From IMG/VR virus record IMGVR_UViG_3300043446_004195, positions 1 through 32,708 of that record: a stretch of 32,708 nt of DNA; one strand, written 5' to 3'. A program made the position numbers and the translations under genes. Of this stretch, positions 30,152 to 32,708 are shown piece after piece. The notes below the pieces were generated by a model, which was not told the origin of the DNA, did no database searches, and saw only the letters and a program-made list of their open reading frames with translations. Every line of letters begins with the position of its first letter. The stretch's first letter is position 1. The stretch comes from a virus.

Positions 30152-30542
30152 CCAGGAAAAAGAAGTTGTTATTCCGGCAAGTTGTCTACAAGCCGTCATT
30201 ATCGCCGGGGCGAAAAAACACAAGGAAGGCCCAGCCGCCAAAGCAGGCGTATTTGTTCTTGATAGCGAACCACGTCTTGATTACGGAGCAAATCTTTCGC
30301 CCGAACAACTTTGGGAACAGCGTGACACTTACGCACTTACCGCTAGGGCCAAGATTGGCCAGAGTGCAATTATGCGAACCCGCCCAATATTCAGGACGTG
30401 GAAAATCAGCTTTAAAGTTTTTCTCAATGAAGACTTAGTTTCCATGGCTTCTTTTTCGGACTGGATTGCCACGGCAGGGGTTCAAGTTGGCCTTTGCGAT
30501 TGGAGGCCACAGCACGGGAGGTTCTCGGCCCAAGTGGCGTAG
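29973..30542 (+). CDS. Conserved phage protein, beta-rich, function unknown
   Basis: The 189-residue protein begins at ATG 29973, 7 nt after AAAGGA. The pattern is one I recall from many phages of unrelated hosts: LAPIILHNGQTSDPANKF, AMKQISSKRKKTEADY, LAKLEFFAGLYL, a middle with VVIPASCLQAVIIAGAKKHK, and a conserved end IMRTRPIFRTWK and VQVGLCDWRPQHGRFSAQ. No function has been assigned to my knowledge. The final 'GL-x-DWRP-x-x-GRF' and the strand order recall RAMP/Cas7-like folds, which is a speculation. It overlaps the HNH frame by 179 nt. Confidence 0.72.
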   Translation: MELKVMLEGLAPIILHNGQTSDPANKFSQAMKQISSKRKKTEADYTELAKLEFFAGLYLNQEKEVVIPASCLQAVIIAGAKKHKEGPAAKAGVFVLDSEPRLDYGANLSPEQLWEQRDTYALTARAKIGQSAIMRTRPIFRTWKISFKVFLNEDLVSMASFSDWIATAGVQVGLCDWRPQHGRFSAQVA

Positions 30543-30553
30543 TTGGATTATTG

Positions 30554-30706
30554 GGCATGGCGAGGCAGAGAGGTGCTTAAAAAGGCACGGCATGGCGGTG
30601 TCTGGATAGGCCAGGCTTGGTAAGGTAAGGTCAGGTTCGGAAAGGCACGGCATGGCGAGGTCCGGTCCGGCCAGGTGTGGAATGGCTAGGCAGGGTCGGG
30701 CAGGGT
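30554..30706 (+). repeat. GGNNN pentanucleotide array 2 (most regular)
   Basis: From 30584 to 30704, 25 consecutive positions at 5-nt steps are GG in all but one case (30599). Three more in-phase GGs at 30554-30565 precede a short break. Units include GGCAC, GGCAT, GGTAA, GGTCC and GGATA. The exact phase continues without insertions although the other bases change. It fills the gap between two genes, and T5 follows. Confidence 0.92.
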
Positions 30707-30763
30707 TTTTGTTTATTTCAATACTCTGGTAGTTTAGGATTCTTCAATTGAAAGGATGGCAGG

Positions 30764-31057
30764 ATGCCAAATCAGAAAAAGATAAAAACGGAAACGGAAA
30801 AAAACAGCGATTTCCTTAAAGAAATTGGCTGGGTTTCCCGACCGCAACCGCCACTATTCAGAGTGCTGGAAACGGACATATCCGAACCAACACGCATTCC
30901 CCCAGGCACTACTGAGCGAATTGAGCTTTATTGCCTGCGGGCAGATGCCGGGTTACCACTTTTTATCCCAGGTGACAGAGCCAACTTCGAAGGGCTTGCA
31001 GCAATCACGGAAAGAGATATTCCATTAGACGCTGGGAGGTATAGTAAACATGGATGA
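30764..31057 (+). CDS. Small planctomycete-type protein (LPLFIPGD motif)
   Basis: The 97-residue protein has a basic N-terminus and then TRIPPGTTERIELYCLRADA followed by GLPLFIPGDRANFEG. The phrase 'PGT-x-E+I-x-L---RA-x-GLPLF-P-D' is a motif I associate with small planctomycete proteins of unknown role. GAAAGGA lies 8 nt before ATG 30764; a nearer ATG at 30756 is out of frame. The stop overlaps the start of the DUF6378 gene. Confidence 0.6.
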   Translation: MPNQKKIKTETEKNSDFLKEIGWVSRPQPPLFRVLETDISEPTRIPPGTTERIELYCLRADAGLPLFIPGDRANFEGLAAITERDIPLDAGRYSKHG

Positions 31058-31316
31058 AAACTTGGCCGACTTCTTCCACGAAGTCAGAGAAACCATTAAA
31101 TCCCGTGGGAAATCCTACGACACCCCAGAAAACAACTTTGCCAAAATCGCCAGGGCTTGGACGGATTACCTCGGCTTCAATGTCGAGGTGTATGACGTGG
31201 CCGTAATGATGGCCCTGCTAAAGCTGGCCCGTTTAACCAATGGCTACCACCGAGATTCCCTGGTGGATGCTTGCGCTTACCTTGGCATAGCTGACGGGCT
31301 GTCGGATGACCAGTAG
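31050..31316 (+). CDS. DUF6378-family phage protein
   Basis: The 88-residue protein matches DUF6378: IKSRGKSYDTPENNFAKIARAW, then VEVYDVAVMMALLKLARLTNG and HRDSLVDACAYLGIA. The His-Asp and Asp-Ala-x-x-Tyr pattern recalls all-alpha nucleotide-binding (MazG-like) folds, but no activity is established. It overlaps both flanking genes, so it is part of a tight operon. Common in siphovirus early regions. Confidence 0.78.
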   Translation: MDENLADFFHEVRETIKSRGKSYDTPENNFAKIARAWTDYLGFNVEVYDVAVMMALLKLARLTNGYHRDSLVDACAYLGIADGLSDDQ

Positions 31317-31641
31317 AGGCTGGGGCAGGAAATCGAAGTATAAGGCAAAGCCAACGGTAATTGATGGAATCCGTTTTGCTTCCAAGAAGGAGGCCGCCCA
31401 TTACTGCGTTTTAAAAGCCTTGGAAAACAACGGGGCAATTAAAGACCTGAAACTTCAAGTGCCTTTTAAGTGCGTGGTGAATAATAAACTGATTTGCACC
31501 TACATTTGTGATTTTGTTTACCTGGATATCGTTGCTAAGAAACTGGTTTATTGCGATGTGAAAGGTTTTCGAACACCTGTTTACAGGATTAAAAAGAAAT
31601 TGGTTGAGGCATTGCACAAAATTAAGATTGAGGAAGAGTAA
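31306..31641 (+). CDS. DUF1064-type phage nuclease
   Basis: The 111-residue protein reads KYKAKPTVIDGIRFASKKEAAHY, then LKLQVPFKCVV, YICDFVYLDI, VYCDVKGFRTPVYRIKKKL. This is the DUF1064 pattern, a PD-(D/E)XK-like fold with Glu in SKKEA, Asp in CDF, and Asp-x-Lys in DVKG. Relatives are thought to act on branched DNA or phage DNA ends. The ATG lies inside the end of the previous gene. Nuclease activity is a family inference. Confidence 0.82.
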   Translation: MTSRGWGRKSKYKAKPTVIDGIRFASKKEAAHYCVLKALENNGAIKDLKLQVPFKCVVNNKLICTYICDFVYLDIVAKKLVYCDVKGFRTPVYRIKKKLVEALHKIKIEEE

Positions 31642-31883
31642 TGAAAATATTTGACCTACCACCCAGCCCGGAATGGTTTCAGATCAGAGTTATCAAAGGA
31701 AGGCGTGGCACGCCGTATGAAGCCAGGAAAGTGCTGCCGGCAAACAATGGCATGGTGTATTGGGATGGGGAAGAGCTTAAAGCTCAAGATAAGAACGGGA
31801 AGCAGTGGCTGGTAAAGCTGGTTCCTATGGATCGGGTTGAAGAAATTGAATCTGAAACTAAAGAGAAGAAGAAAAAGAAATGA
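31641..31883 (+). CDS. Small unknown early protein
   Basis: The 80-residue protein shares one base with the previous stop (TAATG). It has a beta-rich middle (WFQIRVIKGRRGTPYEARKVL, GMVYWDGEELKAQ) and ends in a run of charged residues (SETKEKKKKK). An SH3-like small barrel would fit the layout, but no family is recognised. Confidence 0.55.
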   Translation: MKIFDLPPSPEWFQIRVIKGRRGTPYEARKVLPANNGMVYWDGEELKAQDKNGKQWLVKLVPMDRVEEIESETKEKKKKK

Positions 31884-32092
31884 CCACACCAGCCCAACGA
31901 AGCCGTAGCGTTTTAGCTGCCCGCCAATTACTGGTGGATCTAGCTAACGGAAGAATCACTAAGCAGCAGGCAAAGGTGGAAGCAAACGCCATCCTTCGGC
32001 ATTTCCTTTGGCCCTGCGATCTGTTCCAGATGGCTAACAATTGCCCCGATTTGTTTGAATCGGTTGATTTTAAAGATAAGTTTATTCGTTGA
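31880..32092 (+). CDS. BPSL0761-like small phage protein
   Basis: The 70-residue protein begins MTTPAQRSRSVLAARQLLVDL and continues VEANAILRHFLWPCDL. This fits the BPSL0761 family of small phage proteins (start 'M-[ST]-x-P-x-x-R-[ST]-R-[AS]-[VL]', then a 'LLRHYP' segment). Function is unknown. ATGA overlap with the previous gene. It is the last gene of the early operon. Confidence 0.6.
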   Translation: MTTPAQRSRSVLAARQLLVDLANGRITKQQAKVEANAILRHFLWPCDLFQMANNCPDLFESVDFKDKFIR

Positions 32093-32132
32093 ATAGTTTT
32101 ATTTTTGTGAGATGATTTAATTATTAGAGCAA

Positions 32133-32215
32133 GGCTGGGCGAGTCCGGGTGCGGCGGGGTCGGGCATGGCACGGATTGGTGCGGCTCGGCGAGGCGTGGC
32201 GAGGACAGGCATGGC
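32133..32215 (+). repeat. GGNNN pentanucleotide array 3
   Basis: From 32133 to 32213 there are 17 positions at exact 5-nt steps; 16 are GG and one (32143) is GT. Units include GGCTG, GGCGA, GGTGC, GGATT and GGACA. The array lies 40 nt after the last early gene and ends 6 nt before a strong terminator hairpin. Confidence 0.92.
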
Positions 32216-32220
32216 TATTA

Positions 32221-32254
32221 AGGTGGCATTCCAAAAAACGCCACCTATTTTTTT
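32221..32254 (+). terminator. Intrinsic terminator of the early operon
   Basis: AGGTGGC (32221-32227) and GCCACCT (32240-32246) form a perfect 7-bp stem with a 12-nt loop, followed by A and seven T residues (32248-32254). It lies between the end of the early operon and the terminal HNH gene. The form is that of a strong Rho-independent terminator. Confidence 0.88.
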
Positions 32255-32266
32255 GATAGGCAACCC

Positions 32267-32617
32267 ATGAAATTTCACGAACCAAAACGCATTTTTGCAG
32301 ATGGAGGCTTTAAATTTAAGAAAGATAAACGTGAGTCTGGACGCTATCCACCAAATTGGTGGAAAATTCGCAAACAGGTGCTAACGGAGCATCCACTTTG
32401 CCAGCCGTGTGAACGAAATGGAAAATTGGCCATCGCTTTAGAGGTGGACCACATCACACCCATTCGCAACCATGGGGATAAGATCGACCGAAAGAATCTG
32501 CAAGCAATTTGCCGAGAGTGCCACCGAAAGAAATCAACGGCAGAATGCCAGGCATACAGCAGGGAACAGCTTCAGCGGGAAGCGGAAAACCGCCTGCGCC
32601 TACCCCCTGCGCCCTAG
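32267..32617 (+). CDS. HNH endonuclease, packaging-associated type
   Basis: The 116-residue protein reads NWWKIRKQVLTEHPLCQPCE, then ALEVDHITPIRNHGD and NLQAICRECHRKKSTAE. This gives CxxC, the D-H of HNH, an Asn and a CxxCH. It is the class found directly upstream of terminase small subunit genes in HK97-type phages (HK97 gp74 is the model), where it is needed with terminase for DNA cutting at cos. ATG 32267 has only a weak ribosome site (GATAGG). It starts 13 nt after the terminator, so its promoter must be close or inside the array. Confidence 0.85.
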   Translation: MKFHEPKRIFADGGFKFKKDKRESGRYPPNWWKIRKQVLTEHPLCQPCERNGKLAIALEVDHITPIRNHGDKIDRKNLQAICRECHRKKSTAECQAYSREQLQREAENRLRLPPAP

Positions 32618-32708
32618 GCCAGCGACCCCCTGCCACATTGGCACCCCCCCCCACCCCCTAACCCTAGGGGGGGAGTCTGTATAGGCCCAAACGCCGCAGG
32701 ACCGACCA
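32618..32708 (+). other. Candidate cos / packaging site
   Basis: After the HNH stop there is a C-rich run with ACCCCCT at 32602, 32625 and 32653, then CCCCCTA-ACCC-TAGGGGG (a perfect 7-bp hairpin, 32654-32671), then GGGGAGTCTG and a final GCCGCAGGACCGACC. A C-run, G-run and GC-rich end in this position, between HNH and terminase genes, is what cos regions of related phages look like from memory. No coding frame is convincing here. Confidence 0.45.

Noticed and set aside
29498-32215. CRISPR arrays
   Set aside because: There are no repeats of 20 or more bases with spacers; only a dinucleotide recurs every 5 nt, and no cas genes are present.

Overview
This window is most of a temperate tailed-phage genome of HK97/lambda type (siphovirus). 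It appears to come from an unintegrated, circular or concatemeric genome: head and tail genes fill the left 19.8 kb, integration, lysogeny and early genes fill the right, and a probable attP lies between them with phage genes on both sides. The window starts inside the portal gene and ends just after an HNH gene and a C/G-rich hairpin that looks like a packaging (cos) region. Only the terminase genes and the portal N-terminus therefore seem to be missing. A planctomycete or related host is inferred from family resemblance: the AP2-like N-terminus of the integrase, the small Cys-rich protein at 11302, the 'LPLFIPGD' protein at 30764 and the DUF1580-like protein at 24561. I could not test this with a search.

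Layout. 1-5291: portal (partial), prohead protease, major capsid, connector, head closure, HK97 gp10-like, DUF3168 tail completion, major tail protein. 5313-5989: tail chaperones G and GT, joined by a clear -1 slippery site. 5992-16570: tape measure, tail-tip proteins and a cluster of fibre proteins. 16635-19811: a small membrane protein, an HNH protein, a secreted-looking protein, a papain-like cysteine peptidase and a second endonuclease-like protein; lysis probably sits here. 19812-20143: attP, with the 3' half of a tRNA-Ala(UGC) gene as core and four CTACCACTT repeats in the arms. 20144-22663: integrase, TM2 protein and a Panacea/PemK-like toxin-antitoxin pair. 22653-23364 (minus): an excisionase-like HTH protein and a possible PD-(D/E)XK protein. 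23521-32092: the early operon, with a regulator candidate, CsrA, a Sak4-like ATPase with an SSB-like partner, replication proteins, HNH, DUF6378 and DUF1064. It ends at a strong intrinsic terminator at 32221. 32267-32708: HNH gene and candidate cos.

The most unusual signal is three intergenic arrays (29498-29660, 30554-30706, 32133-32215) in which GG recurs every 5 nt over 13 to 25 units while the other three bases vary. They occur only in the early region, just upstream of genes, and match the pattern for two-tetrad G-quadruplexes. Other notable items are a phage-encoded CsrA preceded by a three-stem RNA, ribosome-site-sequestering hairpins before three late genes, a terminator hairpin directly upstream of the capsid gene, a possible slippage-made HNH fusion at a T8 tract, and a papain-type peptidase where an endolysin would be expected.
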